From: Solicoccozyma terricola
Taxonomy: Eukaryota; Basidiomycota; Tremellomycetes; Filobasidiales; Piskurozymaceae
Length of the DNA stretch: 64,000 nucleotides
Direction of reading: 5' to 3'
Assembly (NCBI GenBank): GCA_001600875.1
Contig: BCLD01000008.1
Location: forward strand, 909,266 to 973,265
Shown here: piece after piece, positions 12,713-25,322 of the stretch
Layout of the letters: each line of letters opens with the position of its first letter
Position numbering within the stretch: position 1 is the stretch's first letter
Position numbers and translations under genes: made by a program
The notes under the pieces: generated by a model
The model's database searches: none
What the model saw: the letters and a program-made list of their open reading frames with translations, nothing else
What the model was told of the DNA's origin: nothing

Positions 12713-13943
12713 TCATCCAAATCTCGACTTTGCCATCTGCTTGAACATCTCCATCGTTGCTGTTTCTCTGCTTTTAACTTCGGTGAGCCTCTCTGACATT
12801 GCAGATCGACGGTCTTCTTGCGTTTGAGCGCGTCGATCGATACGACGAGCATTGGCTGCATCTCGGCGTGCAATTCTGTCAAAGGTGGAAGGATCACTCA
12901 GCACGGAGTTATGCATCGTACTGCGCGGCCTCGATCCACTCACGCAGCTTGATATCCTCCATCATCTCCCATCAAAACGGATTCGCTAACCTCTAATCCA
13001 GCATCTCCACCTTTATCTCTCATCTCCCTATTCTGCGCATTCGTCGCTCTTCTCTCCTCGATTCTACCCTCCCTTCCACCTGATTTCGGCACGAGTTCCT
13101 CTGCCCTCTCTAGAACACGACTCCGTTCTGCCTTCCGTTGTCTGGAAGATGAAGCGGCCGATTCCTCGAGCGCCAATTGCCTATCCGTGTGATTGGCTGA
13201 GAACATAGCCGAGGGTGGAAGGGATGGTCCGATAGTGCGAGATGGAGCGGATGGTCCGACGGAGGTTGAAGCACCGCCGTGTGTCAGTCGATCGACATCT
13301 GCGCGAGCTTGTGCGAGCGCATCGCGTTCCACTTTGGAGCGAGTGGATGCGAAATTCCACTTGTAGCCTGTGAGTGAGGAGGAAGGAGCTGCAGTGGAGG
13401 ATTGAGATTTGTAGTACTGCCGAGGGAGGTCGAGGGTGTTCCAGCGCTGTGAAGAAGATATCAAGTTAGCTCGAGTTGAAGATGGAGACGACGCTCGACC
13501 ACGTACTTTGACGAACTTCTTGAAGTATTTGCGAGATGATTCACCGGTTAGCTCGTCGAGATACTGGACGCAAGTTGTTAGCGAGACAGGCTGTAGGGGG
13601 AGGGGGGGGGGAGGTCACATGAGGTGCCGAGGGTTTCACTCACTTTTCCCTTCTCCTCTTTCAACCACAACTTGAATTCCACAGCCTTCAAGCTGACGAG
13701 AAAAACACTTTCAACGTCAGGCCGCAGCCTTTCACTATGCATGACTCTACTCCTAGCTCACAAATAATCGTCCGAGGAGATCTCTTTCGCTCCTACTTCC
13801 TCCAACGTTGAGGGATAATCATCCTTCCTGTCATCCCTTCGCGAATGCCGCGCATCCTCCTCATCTGATCGCTCTCGCTCTCGCCTGGAACGATGACGAC
13901 GAGTGGGAGATGCGGAACGGTCTCTATCTCGGTGTGATGGCAT
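12713..13943 (-). CDS. Small basic nuclear-type protein, SCI1-like
   Basis: A 317-residue protein in five exons: 13943-13762, 13692-13644, 13563-13507, 13446-12944, 12875-12713. The N-terminus is an Arg/Ser/Asp-rich RS-like region (PSHRDRDRSASPTRRHRSRR). It is followed by the conserved core KEISSDDYF, then VEFKLWLKEEKGKYLDELTG and SRKYFKKFVKRWN, a charged helical middle, and a C-terminal MEMFKQMAKSRFG. The core resembles a conserved eukaryotic family that includes the plant style cell-cycle inhibitor SCI1 (recognition from memory of the motif; moderate certainty). The RS-like head suggests nuclear RNA-related work, which is inference. Start: the ATG at 13943 begins the RS region; an in-frame ATG at 14099 would add 52 residues that look like leader sequence. 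Confidence 0.7.
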
Positions 13944-14218
13944 CGTTGGATGAGCAGGAGATGACGACGTAGTCGAGGTTGTTGAATTATGTTCAATACG
14001 AAGTCGTCTGCCACGTGAGCTAAGTAGCTGGGAATTTGCCACATTTTTCAAACGAATTGCCAAAGCTGCAAGATTTGTCGACTGCTGTGCGACAGACATG
14101 AGGACGATACAGCGGCCTAGTCAAGCATGGGACGAGAGGGGCGACGATAACAAAGGGAGGTCATCGGTTCTTATGGGAATTCCTTTCAATCACACCCTGC
14201 GGGGCTTCAAATAGGTGA

Positions 14219-14226
14219 CTATAAAG
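14219..14226 (+). promoter_or_regulatory. TATA box of the 14404 gene
   Basis: CTATAAAG lies about 180 bp before the ATG at 14404. A similar TATAAAG stands at 15638-15644, about 120 bp before the ATG at 15760. Confidence 0.5.
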
Positions 14227-14403
14227 CCATGGGGTTAGGCAAAGGAGATTTTCTCCCCCTTAGGATAACAACAACCTAAACAGCATTTCAGCAAACAATT
14301 CGACGACTCATCTTCCCTTGTGTCAGTGAATCAGCAACAATCCAACTCTACTAACCCAACTCATTCAACAAACCACCTCAATCAACAAACCAACTCACTC
14401 ACA

Positions 14404-14969
14404 ATGGCCCCAACACCGCGCTTCATTTTAGAAAACGACATGAAGCAGGTATACGAATGGGGCGAGGCTGCAGGTGTCGGATGGTCTGAGAAGGTGAGTG
14501 TACTGCTATGCTTATCCTCTCAGCTACTAAATGTCTCTCTGGGGGTTTCCAGAAGACGACAATGGTCTTCGTCGACTCCACTTCACCGACACTTACCACC
14601 TCTTCTTTCGAGACTGTTGATATACATGACAATACGACTGCTTCGGGATCGATGGACGAAGAGCAAGCGCGCGCGATCATCGCGATTGTCAAGGAATATT
14701 ATGATGGCCCAAAGGTTTTGTCCCCTGTTTACCTGAGCAACCTCCATATCGAGATCGAGGGCTTTGACTGGGACCACCACAGCGACAGCAGAACTGGGAA
14801 GGAATATGTTGCCATTTGCTTTAAGGTAACGAAGCTTCCGGAAGCCAGCATGTCCCACCCCACCGAAGGCAGCGAGGTCAGCAAGGTCAGCGAAGGCAGC
14901 GAGGTCAGCATCGACCTCAGCGGCGGCATCGACGTCACTACCACCTACACCTACACAGACTCGAACTGA
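14404..14969 (+). CDS. Small hypothetical protein, lineage-specific
   Basis: A 168-residue protein in two exons (14404-14493 and 14553-14969) with an acceptable intron (GTGAGT...CAG). I do not recognise the family. The protein is acidic and soluble, without signal peptide or membrane segment. The middle (SMDEEQARAIIAIVKEYYDG, then IEIEGFDWDHH) looks globular. The tail holds a short internal repeat, EGSEVSKVSEGSEVS, and ends Thr/Tyr/Asp-rich. Its promoter has a TATA box. It is followed 790 bp downstream by another small protein with a similar two-part plan. Confidence 0.62.
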
Positions 14970-15637
14970 TAACGCCAGTTTCGCCACCCGATCGCGCCGC
15001 GGTAATATGTATATGAGGTGGTCATTTTCCACTCGGAGAACATCTCCTCTGACCTATATATATGATGATTGAAAGGAAGCGAGAGCCAAGAGTACGGCGA
15101 ACTTCAGTGTAGGTGCCTGGTATCCTCCACACATGCCCATACCATCAATCACCAGATTCGCTGCAGGTGAACGTGATTAAGTTAATGGCGATGATTATCA
15201 TAAGCCGCCTCTGAATCTGATTGTATTTGAAATACCACAAAGGTGGGCGGAGTTGTTACTGATGTCTGACGGTCTGCATTGGGTATCATAACGAGTTTCA
15301 CAGTTTTGTGCGAGATTACCCGATCCCGCAATGGCAGCCTGAAGGACTGTATCCTTTTCATAGTCGATGGCATATAACATATGTAGACTGACGGATTCGT
15401 TCACTGGTGGAAATGGCAATCGCGAGAATGCCTCCCGCCTTCAGTATTCACCCGATCAGGTGCCGGCAGACGGTTGATCAAGGCATCCCTGAGGTCCCTT
15501 CATGTCCGTAGATGAGAATTATGAAACAAGTCGTAGTGAGAAGCATGGGACAGATGCCGATGGCGTGACCTGAACAAAGGTAGTTCACAACGTCCTGTGC
15601 GGCTGTGGCGAGACGGCGGAGTCCTGAGTAGGTCTAC

Positions 15638-15644
15638 TATAAAG
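15638..15644 (+). promoter_or_regulatory. TATA box of the 15760 gene
   Basis: TATAAAG, about 120 bp upstream of the ATG at 15760. Confidence 0.5.
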
Positions 15645-15759
15645 AGCAGGGTGTTATGGGGAGGGTATATCCCCTTCCTCAACTAAACCAGCACACTACA
15701 ATTGCAACAACCTTCTGAGCAATCCATCAGTTCTCACCTCACAGACTACACGGATCAGC

Positions 15760-16453
15760 ATGTCATCCAACAATCCTCAAATCGTCAAGGAACGAACTCC
15801 CGAAGAAAGGGTGGAAGGTTTCTATGCCCTGGTGATTGACCGTTGGCCAGGCACGGTATGCACATTGCTCCAATTGAATGAGACACTTGCTAATTGTTTT
15901 ACACAAATCTCAGCCAAAGCGACGCGAATTAGAGGTCGTTATTAAATGGGATCCGAAAGACCGTGAGAACGAGGAAAAATGGAAGGGCAGATCGGCCCGA
16001 TTTCCGTGAAGGCAGATATGCCTTGACTCCGGTGTTGCAGCGGGCATCGTCAATGCTGTCAGAGGAAAACCAATCATGGAACAGTCCTCTGAATGGGATT
16101 TTGGAGATGTGACACTCCGCATCCACGAGTGGAAACATGACAACTCGATCTTTGATGCCGATCTTAAGCTTCAAAGTCAAACTGTGCAGGTCCAATACTC
16201 CGCCTTTCAGAACTGCCCTACGGGCAGTAACTCCCAGGATGGCAATTCCCAGCAAAGCGCCTTGACTTTCAGCAGAACCACAGGAGGGAGTGTGACCTTT
16301 GACTATGACAAAACAATTGACGATAGCTCTGTATACAAGATCACATTGGGCCCCGGTGAATTCACGATCCGAACCAGCAAAGACACCAACGACTCCAACT
16401 CCGTTGACCCCAACTCGATCAACTCCACCCACTCCGCTTCTTTGGAACTTTGA
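15760..16453 (+). CDS. Small hypothetical protein, lineage-specific
   Basis: A 185-residue model in three exons: 15760-15855, 15914-15962, 16041-16453. Family not recognised. Reading straight through from exon 2 meets a TGA at about 16005; using the GTGAGA donor at 15963 and the TTGCAG acceptor ending at 16040 removes it and restores the frame, so I prefer the intron. The protein has a charged N-terminus (VKERTPEERVEGFYALVIDRW), a central strand-rich part (WDFGDVTLRIHEWKHD) and a Ser/Asn/Thr-rich tail. Together with the 14404 gene it looks like a pair of TATA-driven, lineage-specific genes; I see no clear sequence identity between the two. Confidence 0.55.
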
Positions 16454-17232
16454 AGCGTCTTCCGTACACCTTTTTTCTTGTAATTCTATACTCATTGAAT
16501 GCTCTATCAACTCACACTGGTCGGATGAAGATCAAGACATCTTAAGCTCCACGCGCATTTCAGCCTAGCACAATGATGTGGATACATAACCCATCCGTTC
16601 CACAGATGTGTAGTCTGAACTGAATCATCAGGTACTCGGGTACTCGTCGCCATAGCACCCGACTAATTGGTGGCAGTGGATTCCCTCTCACGACTGCTCT
16701 TGAAAATTCGACACAGAGTCGTCCGAAGACCTGGTGAATTCTGGATCAATGACGTTCATGTTCGAGGTGACAAAGCGAGCAACGATCGATGCTCGAGTCG
16801 AGGATGACAACCTGTACAGTCTGATGTGTCCAAGAAAGTACACATTTGTTGCTTTTAACAAGACAGATGACCACTTGCCTCGCTGGACGGGCCGCCCCAA
16901 CGCGAGATGTTCCTAAGAGACCTGAGAATATAAAGCGGCACATCAGCGCTCTGAAACTCGGCGACCACCAACATGGACCACATCGCCTAAGATCATATGT
17001 GCCTAATCAGTCCTCATGTGATCCCTCGAAAGGGTCCATGTCGTCGACCGTCCTCTCATCCCGCGGGATTAAAAGACGGCCCAACGAGCAGAGGAAAATT
17101 ACATTCTGCGAATTGAAATCATGTAGAGGCGATGTGGTCGGGATCGAAAATGTGCTTACCTTGTGTTTGCTTCTAGTGATGGACAGAAATGTAAAGATGG
17201 TCGAGTGATGTTCGGACGATATGAACGACCGT
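16454..17232. other. Intergenic, no gene recognised
   Basis: No supported gene. A TATAAAG stands at 16929-16935 in the same orientation as the two upstream TATA boxes but without a convincing downstream reading frame, so a decayed third member is possible. Confidence 0.45.
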
Positions 17233-19155
17233 TCAAATCGTCGCCGCCTTCCTCTTCTCCCTCCTGCGATCCAACAACCCCAGCACGAGATTCTGAACGA
17301 GTGTGAAACCCGTACTGGTCGCCCAATACAACGCTACGGCCTGTCCAAAAAGAAAAAGAAAAAGATCCAAAACTCGACAATCAGCCTACATTCTCCATCC
17401 ATCTCCACCCTCCTGGACGCGGCGCGCCATCTGAGGGAAAACTCACAGCCGGTGCCTCTGCAGCGATCCCAACACTACAAACAGCTACAATCCTTAATAC
17501 ATTCCCTATAACTCTTTCTCTCATTCCACCTTTATCCTGAGCTGCGAGTCGTTTCTCACGTTCGGAAGGGGAGATGTTTCCAGTGTCCATTTCGCTTTGA
17601 AGGATGGTTGTTTTCTGTTGATGTTGATGTTTTGATTTTGATCGAGATCCAGGGAACCGAGTACCGGATACGACGGCGTAGGATGATGATGATGATGTTG
17701 AGAATCTCCGATGTGATGAGGTGGTTGTTGTGGTGGGAGAAGTGGGCGTTTTCTGCGATTGAATCGCAATTTCCTCTTTTACCGCTGATCTAAAATCTCC
17801 TCTCCATCTCTGCATAACTTCTACATTTGAAAACGCCATCAAACCGATAGCAAATGGAAGTGCCATATATGGATCCGTATCAACGAGGTTAGACAGCCAC
17901 AAGAAACTTTCATTAGCGAATGGGAAAATCGAACTGGTTTCAAAGACGGTGGTGGTGGTATCGAGTGATGTAGTCGTATCGAGAGTCGTGGTGAGTGGTT
18001 GTGAGATTTCAAGTGGAGTTTTCACGGCTTGACGGATCGTTAAAGATAGTAAAAGGAAGATTGGAAGGTGGACAAGAGGAGGGAGTAGGATTGTAGGTAG
18101 TGGATGACATTTATGTTGTTTCATTAAAAGGGATTGTTCTTCAGCGAGCTGGGGGATGTTTAGGGGGGGNNNNNNNNNNNNNNNNNNNNNNNNNNNNNNN
18201 NNNNNNNNNNNNNNNNNNNNNNNNNNNNNNNNNNNNNNNNNNNNNNNNNNNNNNNNNNNNNNNNNNNNNNNNNNNNNNNNNNNNNNNNNNNNNNNNNNNN
18301 NNNNNNNNNNNNNNNNNNNNNNNNNNNNNNNNNNNNNNNNNNNNNNNNNNNNNNNNNNNNNNNNNNNNNNNNNNNNNNNNNNNNNNNNNNNNNNNNNNNN
18401 NNNNNNNNNNNNNNNNNNNNNNNNNNNNNNNNNNNNNNNNNNNNNNNNNNNNNNNNNNNNNNNNNNNNNNGGGCGGGTTAAGTGTCCAACGTAGGAAGGG
18501 TTGAGTTGAAACGATTTCTCACCCTTTTCTTCAATTCTATTTTATAACCCTCATAACCTAACCCTGCTCTTCTACATTCCTTCATAACAATCACCGCCAA
18601 CCTCTCATTAATCTTCTTCATCTTCGGTCTCACAACTTCCCTTAATCTCCTTCCTCTCGCACGCGCCCATAACGTGGTAGGTAACGTAGTAGTCGTCCGT
18701 ACGAGAAGTGTTAGGAGGATGATGGTTAACGCGTATGAAGGTCCGGATGGGGTTGGGAAAGGGTAGGAAAGGAGAATTTCACAAAGAGTGGTTAGGGATG
18801 GGAAATCGGGAAGGGAAGGGAGGATTGGGATTGTGAATGCGAGTTTTGAGAGGAAGGGGATGGGTGGCTGTGAGGAGTTGATGAGAGGTTGAGACGTCGT
18901 GGTTGTTGGTGCGTGGGATAAATGAACGACATTGTTGATGGCTGATATTCGTCTATATTGGGATGTATCGTATCGGGATTGATTTGAACGAGGGGACCGA
19001 TGAGTTGGATTATGAGCGGACGTGAGTGAATGACGAGAACGCGCGATGATGGTGGATGTTGGCGTTGGCCATGGAATAGTGGTTCGCGGTGATATTGCGG
19101 AGAGCAGGTGGTGTGTTCTGAGAGGAGAGAGACGGGACGAGGTCATGAGGGACAT
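17233..19155 (-). CDS. COX18: Mitochondrial inner-membrane insertase Cox18 (Oxa1/YidC family)
   Basis: A 480-residue protein in three exons: 19155-18523, 18148-17447, 17340-17233. Cox18 inserts the C-terminal domain of cytochrome oxidase subunit 2 across the inner membrane. Family signs: an Arg/Ser/Thr-rich N-terminus consistent with a mitochondrial presequence; a first membrane segment (YALTIILLTLLVRTTTTLP); the matrix-loop motif ending KHQHKCHPLP-like HKCHPLPTILLPPLVHLPIF; and the last membrane segment AAVALYWATSTGFTLVQNL, equal to the family's PA-x-ALYW-xxS motif. The 301-bp N gap (18170-18470) is in the first intron, and the joined frame KKR/LAEEQS matches the family across it. Odd: a long Ser/Thr/His-rich insertion near residues 330-390. 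Start at 19155 gives MSLMTSSRLS; upstream in-frame ATGs exist to 19356. Divergent from the next gene. Confidence 0.88.
18170..18470. other. Assembly gap (301 N)
   Basis: A run of N bordered by G runs; it lies in the first intron of COX18. Confidence 0.97.
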
Positions 19156-19586
19156 GGAGACTGAGCAAGTGTTGAGTGAATGGGATAGGTATATAGGGGT
19201 ATGTAGCTGGAAACGAGGGAGGGCGGGGAGGGGGGGTGGATGGAAAGTATCACGTGCAACGATCGGAGGGGTGGTGGGCAGTGAGTGAGTGACATGTACA
19301 ACGTATTCCCAAGTCATCCTCCCATCCTCCCATCCTCCCATCCTGTGGATAATCATAGGCCAGACACAGATACCTAGTATGGCGATGGCTATTACTTGCC
19401 AGGAAAATGAACCATTTGAACATGTATTTTGAATGTGTTGTGCTTGTGTGGATTGGATGACGTGTCAGATGAGATACCAGCCCGTGAGACAGCCCCCCGG
19501 TCGAGTAGACCAACACCGTACAAAACACCTTCCAACCATCCATCGTCACAATTATCAAGACAACAACAGACCATCCCCCGCAAACC

Positions 19587-21746
19587 ATGTCGTGGAATCA
19601 CACGAGGAATAATCTCATCCTCGTCCTCATCGCAGTCACTTCTCTGATATCCACCACCATCCCTTCCGTTTCCGCATTATCAGTTGATCTCGTCGTCGAT
19701 GAAATAACTCGTGAGGCTGGGTTACTGATTGAGAATGTAGGGAAAACTGTGGAGAGTGGATGGGGGAATCCGAGGGTGGATGGTGCAGAGGTGTATAGGC
19801 TAGAGGTGATAGATAATGGGTCGTCGCGGTCGCAGAGAAGGCAACTGGTGGAAGAGGTTAGACATGTAGCTACCGTAAGTCTCGAAAAAAGAGAGTCCCT
19901 CATCGTCTTCCTCCATCCGTTTGTCGTCGTTCATACATTCAACATGGAGCTAAAACAAATTGTATTTTCTTGCTCCAGCTCCTCGATCTCGATATCTGGT
20001 ACATCTCATCAACCCATATCGACATCTTAATCCCAACTTCCAACCTCCTCACCCTCTCCTCCCTCCTCCCTCCCTCAATCCACCTTCCCGCAACTCCATT
20101 CTTAACATCTACCCAACTCGCAGACCTCACCCGTCCTAAACGTCCACCAACAACACCACCATCAGATGAAGATGGATGGAATACGAGTACGATAAATACA
20201 TCTTATCATGATACATATCATCCACTCGTTAATCATTCAAAGTTTATGGACGATTTACAAAGGGATTTTGGAGAGGTGGTTGAGAAGATAGTCATTGGGA
20301 AATCAGCAGAGGGGAGGGATATTGAAGGGTTGAAGTTGCATTTGGAAGGAGGTGGTGGAGACGTGGGAATGGGGAAAAAGAGTGGCAAGTGGATGAGGTG
20401 GACGGAGAGGTTTGCAAGTTGGAAAGATGAGGATGAAGAGGATGAAGAGGAAGGGAAAGAAATTTTCATGATGGGTGGTCAACATGCTCGAGAAGTGAGT
20501 TATCCTCCCCCCCTCCCGCGGAGTCGTAATGTTATCCTAATACGTACGTGCTTTGTTTCACCGTGTGGTGATTTTCCAGTGGGTCGCACCTGCTACAATC
20601 CTATACCTCGCTCATCGACTCGTATTGGATTCAAAACACGATGAAACGACGAAAAAATTGTTGCATACTTTCACGTTTGTTTTGATTCCTACGATTAATC
20701 CCGATGGTTATGTTTATGTGAGTTGGGATGGTGGTTGTGGATGTAAATCAGTAGGATGGGGAGATTGAATGTTTCCATCTTTGTTACAGACTCATGAACA
20801 TTCCAGGTTATGGAGGAAGAATAGACAAGATGTTGGTGCTGGTTCGTGTAAGGGTGAGTTTGGGAGATGGTTTGAAACTGGCTTGAAACCCGAAAAAAGA
20901 CCAACACGTTCCACCGCATTTTCTTTTTGGTTTTTGAAAATATGGATGATAGGTATCGATATGAATGCGAATTGGGTGAGTCTCGGAGTATGGACGATGC
21001 ATTCGTCGTCGTAGCTAACCTCCTCATCACCCTCACCCACCTTCTTAGGGCTACAAATGGTCATCGTCGCCATCCCTACTGACCGACGAATCGAACGCCG
21101 CATTCAGCAACCCATGCTCGGATTCTTTCCCAGGCATATCGGCGTTTCAAGCCGTCGAGACTCGTGCGATCGCGGATTACCTACATGCAAGGAAGGGCAG
21201 TATCAAGGCGTTTATCGATATGCACAGTTATGGACAATTATGTGCGTGTGATGGAGTAGGATACCCCGACTCAGGGGAACGCCGGCTGATCTTTGCCCCC
21301 CCCGCCCCCCCTCCTCCTTTTCTTACAGTCATGTTCCCGTACTCGTATTCGTGCTCGGATTTCCCAGGAGACGCGGAGACGTTAATGGAAGCTGGTCTCG
21401 GTGTAGCTCGAGCTATCAAGCTGCACTCTGGCACGCAATACAAGACGGGCCAGGCGTGCGATTTGGTCTATCGTATGGCGGGTGATTCAGTTGATTTCGC
21501 GTATGGAGAAGAGGGCATCAAATGGGCGTATAGTGCGGAATTGAGAGATACGGGGACGGTGAGTCGGTTGTTGGGTGGTGGTTGAGGCGGCATGTATTCT
21601 GGGTCCTGATGTCGTCTGGCATGATCACGCAGTACGGCTTCCTGTTACCTCCGCGAGAGATTCGACCGACGGCGGAGGAAATGACGGCGGGGCTGTTGTA
21701 TCTCGCAGAGTTCATTCGTACTCTCGAGTTGGGTCCAAGGGGGTGA
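19587..21746 (+). CDS. ECM14: M14 metallocarboxypeptidase homologue, Ecm14-like
   Basis: A 521-residue secreted or vacuolar protein in eight exons: 19587-19874, 19979-20494, 20580-20717, 20790-20853, 20953-20975, 21049-21241, 21329-21558, 21633-21746. It starts with a signal peptide (hydrophobic core LILVLIAVTSLIS), then a propeptide-like region, then an M14 domain. Zinc ligands are intact: HARE (His and Glu) and the His of DMHSYGQL. RLWRKNR keeps Arg127 (carboxypeptidase A numbering), and AELRDTGTYGFLLP keeps the catalytic Glu270. The NRNW motif is changed to NANW, so Arg145, which binds the substrate carboxylate, is Ala. NPCSDSFPG and FMFPYSYSC resemble Ecm14, a family whose yeast member is a pseudo-peptidase. 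Activity is therefore doubtful. The gene is convergent with AXL2 (232 bp apart). Confidence 0.87.
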
Positions 21747-21978
21747 ACCGTGGATAGGGTGTTTTGGAATTCGCCTGTAATTGTCTACTGTTGGGGCTGC
21801 CTTGTACTCGGAGTTGTTCGTTTGCGACAAAAGAGAAAAATGTCCATCGTTCAGTGGAAAATTACTTGGATAACTAGTACAAAGCGTTTCTGGATACGGA
21901 TACGCCATCTCGCATTATCAAAATTTGGACAGAAAAAGAAAAGTACCTCACGTTCCTCTCATCTAGTTTGTGAACAGC

Positions 21979-24900
21979 TTAGTAAGTCACCGGCGGTGGT
22001 GATGCATATGCGTCGAGCGAAAACGCATCCGGACTCTTGACGCCATCGACCACCTCGATGACCACCCTCGCCACCACCCGCTCTGTCGCCGCGTCTTTTA
22101 TCACCTGCGACGAGTCGTAGCTCTTCCTCTTCTCGCGCGGTGGTTGCAGCTCGATGATGCGCACGGCGAACACCTCGCCATCGTCGGACAGGCTGGGAAT
22201 ACCCCACAGCTCCAGCTCCTTTGTGTCAAAGTGTAGCCAGCCGGGGAGCGGCTTGGCACCGACGTCCGCTTCTGCGCGGTACGTGGAGGGCGGGGCGGAG
22301 GACCAGGTGGCAGCGGAGAGGGAGACGACTGGTGGCGGGTGGATGTGAGGATGCAGGTTGAAGTTCTGGTTGGTTTGCGCAATGTATTTCCCGTTGTGCA
22401 TCGATGCCCGAGCGGCGGACGTGTGTTCAGTTGACTGCCCCGGTTCATCCAACTGCTGCATCAGGTTGCCCAGTTGTGGGAGGGGTGGTGACAGAACGAC
22501 ATCGTGTGCGGGAACGGCTCGAATCGACGACGATCGATCCCGTTGAGGTTCCCTTGGTGGCGACCCAAAGTAGATGGCTGACGAGGGAAAGCCGAGTCCC
22601 TGTACGTCCGTCTCCACTAGGCTCGGTGCGAATGCCATTGAATTTCGCTGTCTCTCCTCCTCGTCAGCGTCGTCAAACGCATCACTGTTATCCTCTCGCA
22701 TCGCAACCGCCTCCTGAGAAGGCGTTCGTTGTTTCGCAGGGAACTCGCTTTCAGTTGGCGAGACTCCGAAACGCTCCTTTGAAGGCATCAACCGTGGTGG
22801 ATGAGATGGCCCTGCTGCGTCCTCGTCCCGCCGCCGGTCGACGCTTCTCCGTTCAGCAAACTGCACGGCAGCATCGCCATGGCCCTCAGAGTGCGACCCA
22901 TCCTCATCCTCTTCTCGAATGAATCGCCCCGATTCACCCTCAAACCGACCTAGCCCAGATGGGCCTGGAGAAAACGCTCCTCGGCCTTCTCCCGAGTGTG
23001 ACAGAGAACCAGAATGCGAGTGAGAGTGAGTGTGATCTGCAATGCTGTCGTTGAGGTCAGACTGAGACGAGCTGTTGAACTCGCTAAACGTGTGGCCAGT
23101 ACCAGCGCTGCTAGGTGGGCGGACGAGGGCCGCAAGTGCTGAGGGTGATGCGTTGCGTGGGTATCGTGGCGTAAAGTCCTGTCGAGGTCGGGGAATCGAT
23201 GGAACACCTGAAGCCGGCCTCTGGGCGTGACCATCACCAGACGACCAGTGGAATGAGCCACGACTCTCCCAACTCGCCCGGCTCTCCGATTGCGAGCTGA
23301 AGTCGTGGGTGAAGTCGCTGCCACCGTGCGATGGCGGATACAGAGTCCCAGCTGCGATGATCTCGCCCTGCGCTGGGGACTCTGGCTCAAGTGGCGGGAA
23401 TGTAACCCGACTGTCCTCCGACTTGCGAGCCTCTCCATCCCAGCCGAGGATCCCGCTCATTGCGTGCATGCGCCGTGGCTCTTCACCGTTGGCGGCGGAG
23501 AGTTGATCCGGGGTAGGCCTGGTTCCATCCTCCCTGGAGCGATGTGCGTAGAGGGTGCTGAATCGTGGCATTTCACCTTCATGAAGTCGACCGCTCCCGC
23601 TTCTGGGCATATCCTTGTTAGCGCCGATGAAGCGGAAACCACCACTCTTCTCGCGGGGAGACTTGACGATACCGACAAAGCTGTCGCCGTCTGATGCACG
23701 CTTCATCCTATCTTCTCTTGCCTTCTTGTTCCGTCGACGACGGAAACAGCATAGGAGAAGAAGGATGAGGAGAATGAGGCCGATTATGCCAAAGACGACG
23801 CCGAGAGCAATCTTGCCAGCCTTGCTGAGGCCGGACGATTTTTTCGCAGATGAGCCGTTGTCACCGGTGGCTGAAGGGGTCGACGACGATGCCGTGGAGC
23901 TGGGAGCTGCCACCCCCGCCAGGTTCACAAGAAGGGTGGCAGTGGAGACAAGACCAGTGCCAACCTCTGTGGCGGCGATCTTGAGGTTCACCTGTGCATC
24001 ACTCGCACGACGCGCAAGAGAGCGGTACGCCGCAAGACTGGATGCGTTTGGCACCGTTCCGGACAGAGTCAAGGTCTTTGAATCGACGGTGATCCATGAC
24101 GCGAGTGCTGACGATGAAGTGGAAGACGTGTTGACGCTGGCGACATTGCTAGCGTTGCGTAAATAGCTTGCAAGCGAGTAGGAGAATGATTCTCCGGGAT
24201 TGGCTGTGACGTTGGAAAGTGACAGAGTGGTGAATAGCGATGGTCGAACGGTGATAGGCAGGTAGACCGGCAAGGAGGAGATCCCTGACGTGCCATTCGT
24301 GGACGAGATGGTGATGGGGACATACAGCGGGTTTCCCGTTCCGTTGACGAATTCGGCTGGCGTGGTCCCGCTGATTGTGAGTGTGGAACTATAGGAGCGA
24401 GCGAATGTCAGGGGGTTATGTCGACTGTTGACGCGTCTTGACCAACTCACTTATCAAACGTCAACCATTTAAACTCGTTCAGATCCGCTTGCACGCTGAT
24501 GTCATTCGTACTGGTCAGTACTTGTCCGTCGATAGCGAGGCCAGTTAGGTTCAGCGAGTGCTCGATCATCGCGCCAGCAACGGTAGTGATGTTACCCGGC
24601 CCGCCACTAACAAAGTCGACGGACGATGTGCCGACCTCGATAACGAAACTCGTCTCGACAGCTCCGTATCCCCAGAAATCGGACCCACCCATGACGATGG
24701 TATAGCTACCATCAGCCGGGGCCGTGCCGTAGAAAGTCACCGTGTGGTTGTCGAATGTAAGCCAGGTTGGGAGGACTACGTGACCGCGTTCATGGGCAGT
24801 GTAGTAGATTGAGCTTTGCTCTGGAGTGGCATCGTAAGCTGGTCGAAAAGTCGATGCCTGGAACCCCAGGGAGAACGAGTAGTAAGGGTGAATGGTCACG

Positions 24901-25322
24901 CCAGTGTGGGAAGGGAGTGGAATGGCTGTAGCAAAGTTGTGAAGCGAGGGATTCGCAATCTGTGACTGAATTCCCAGGTGAACGCCTGGTGCTGGTGCGT
25001 CCGTAACAAATAGGGTGAACGAGTCAGAAGTCTTGCTGCCGTCCGATGCTGTGAGCGATATTTCCATCTGACCGAGGTCCGCGGTCGTAGGCGTTCCAAA
25101 GAAGGTGACGGCGACAGGATCGAAAGTCAGCCATGATGGGAGAGCACTAGTGGTGTACGCGATGGTGGAGCTGGAGTTGAATGTTCCAGGTAAAAGTGCG
25201 AAATCAAAAGGCTTGTCGACTCGTCCGACCGGCGGGAATTGATCAGCGAGTGGGTAGACGAGTGTGGGTGCTGCTGCCGCTAGGGCAGCCTGTGCGAAGA
25301 TGGCGAGGAGAATCCACTGCAT
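21979..25322 (-). CDS. AXL2: Axl2-like cadherin-domain membrane protein
   Basis: A 1093-residue type I membrane protein in two exons: 25322-24451 and 24388-21979. N-terminal signal peptide (ILLAIFAQAALAAAAP), then about four dystroglycan/cadherin-like (CADG) repeats, seen by recurring LPSWLTFD..VTFFGTP, LPTWLTFD..VTFYGTAP, KWLTFD..LTISGTTP and ASWITVD..LTLSGTVP. A single membrane segment follows (IALGVVFGIIGLILLILLLL) with an RRRRNKK stop-transfer, then a roughly 550-residue Ser-rich cytoplasmic tail. Interestingly the very C-terminus contains another LPGWLHFDTKELELWGIP unit inside the tail. Yeast Axl2 marks axial bud sites and binds septins; that role here is inferred from architecture. Start at 25322 is supported by the signal peptide. 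Confidence 0.88.

Noticed and set aside
15990..16010. In-frame TGA in the 15760 gene as recoding or a nonsense mutation
   Set aside because: A standard intron 15963-16040 removes it and keeps the frame.
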